This document shows, in pieces, positions 5,927 through 5,974 of a stretch of DNA of 5,974 bases. A program made the position numbers and the translations under genes. The notes beneath the pieces are model-generated. The model had not been told where the DNA came from and did no database searches. It saw only the letters and a list, made by a program, of their open reading frames with translations. Origin of the DNA: JBEKZQ01 sp049509675 (lineage in GTDB: Bacteria; Planctomycetota; Planctomycetia; Pirellulales; Thermoguttaceae); NCBI GenBank assembly GCA_049509675.1, contig JBEKZQ010000398.1:1-5974 (forward strand), in the 5' to 3' direction. Position 1 is the first letter of the stretch. Each line of letters begins with the position of its first letter.

Positions 5927-5973
5927 TTTTTGTGTAGCTCAATTCCAGCACCTTACCCAACTTGACACAAAAA
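5927..5973. repeat. 9-bp inverted repeat upstream of the transposase remnant
   Basis: TTTTTGTGT (5927-5935) and ACACAAAAA (5965-5973) are exact reverse complements separated by 29 nt. They lie 60-110 nt upstream of the transposase start, where the end of the insertion element would be expected. The region could be part of the element's terminal sequence or its transposase promoter area. The window ends one base later, so no target duplication or outer boundary can be seen. No matching copy was found at the other side of the remnant. Confidence 0.4.
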
Positions 5974-5974
5974 G

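Overview
The window carries an ordinary stretch of housekeeping genes from a high-GC bacterium, most likely a member of the Planctomycetota (Pirellulales-like). That placement is inference. It rests on the style of the NuoB, NuoC, NuoD and TrxB proteins, a long insertion in TrxB of a kind I associate with planctomycetes, the weak Shine-Dalgarno sites of most genes, and palindromic intergenic elements that I remember from such genomes. No database search was possible.

Layout, all genes on the + strand until the far right end. Positions 1-2254 hold the 3' part of nuoB, then nuoC (GTG start, 4-nt overlap with nuoB) and nuoD, the peripheral quinone-module subunits of respiratory complex I. A 120-nt gap between nuoC and nuoD contains a compact palindromic repeat. 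The nuo run stops after nuoD. A 200-nt gap follows with four small hairpins in a row. Next come trxB (thioredoxin reductase, 2455-3504), a short gap with a 7-nt tandem repeat, and asnS (asparaginyl-tRNA synthetase, 3578-4990). After 147 nt of probable promoter and leader comes a 100-residue two-helix membrane protein of unknown function (5138-5440), which has the only strong Shine-Dalgarno sequence among the confidently called genes.

The right end (about 5441-5974) is genomic debris. On the minus strand there is the N-terminal part of an ISKra4-like transposase, interrupted by an in-frame TAG and losing its family similarity after about 60 further codons. Upstream of it is a 9-bp inverted repeat that may lie near the element's end.

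Functionally, NuoB, NuoC and NuoD carry electrons to quinone, TrxB supplies reducing power from NADPH to thioredoxin, and AsnRS charges tRNA-Asn. They do not form one pathway, and the spacing suggests separate transcription units after nuoD. I see no convincing new biological system here. The most interesting points are the structured intergenic elements, the TrxB insertion, the unknown small membrane protein and the decayed transposase.
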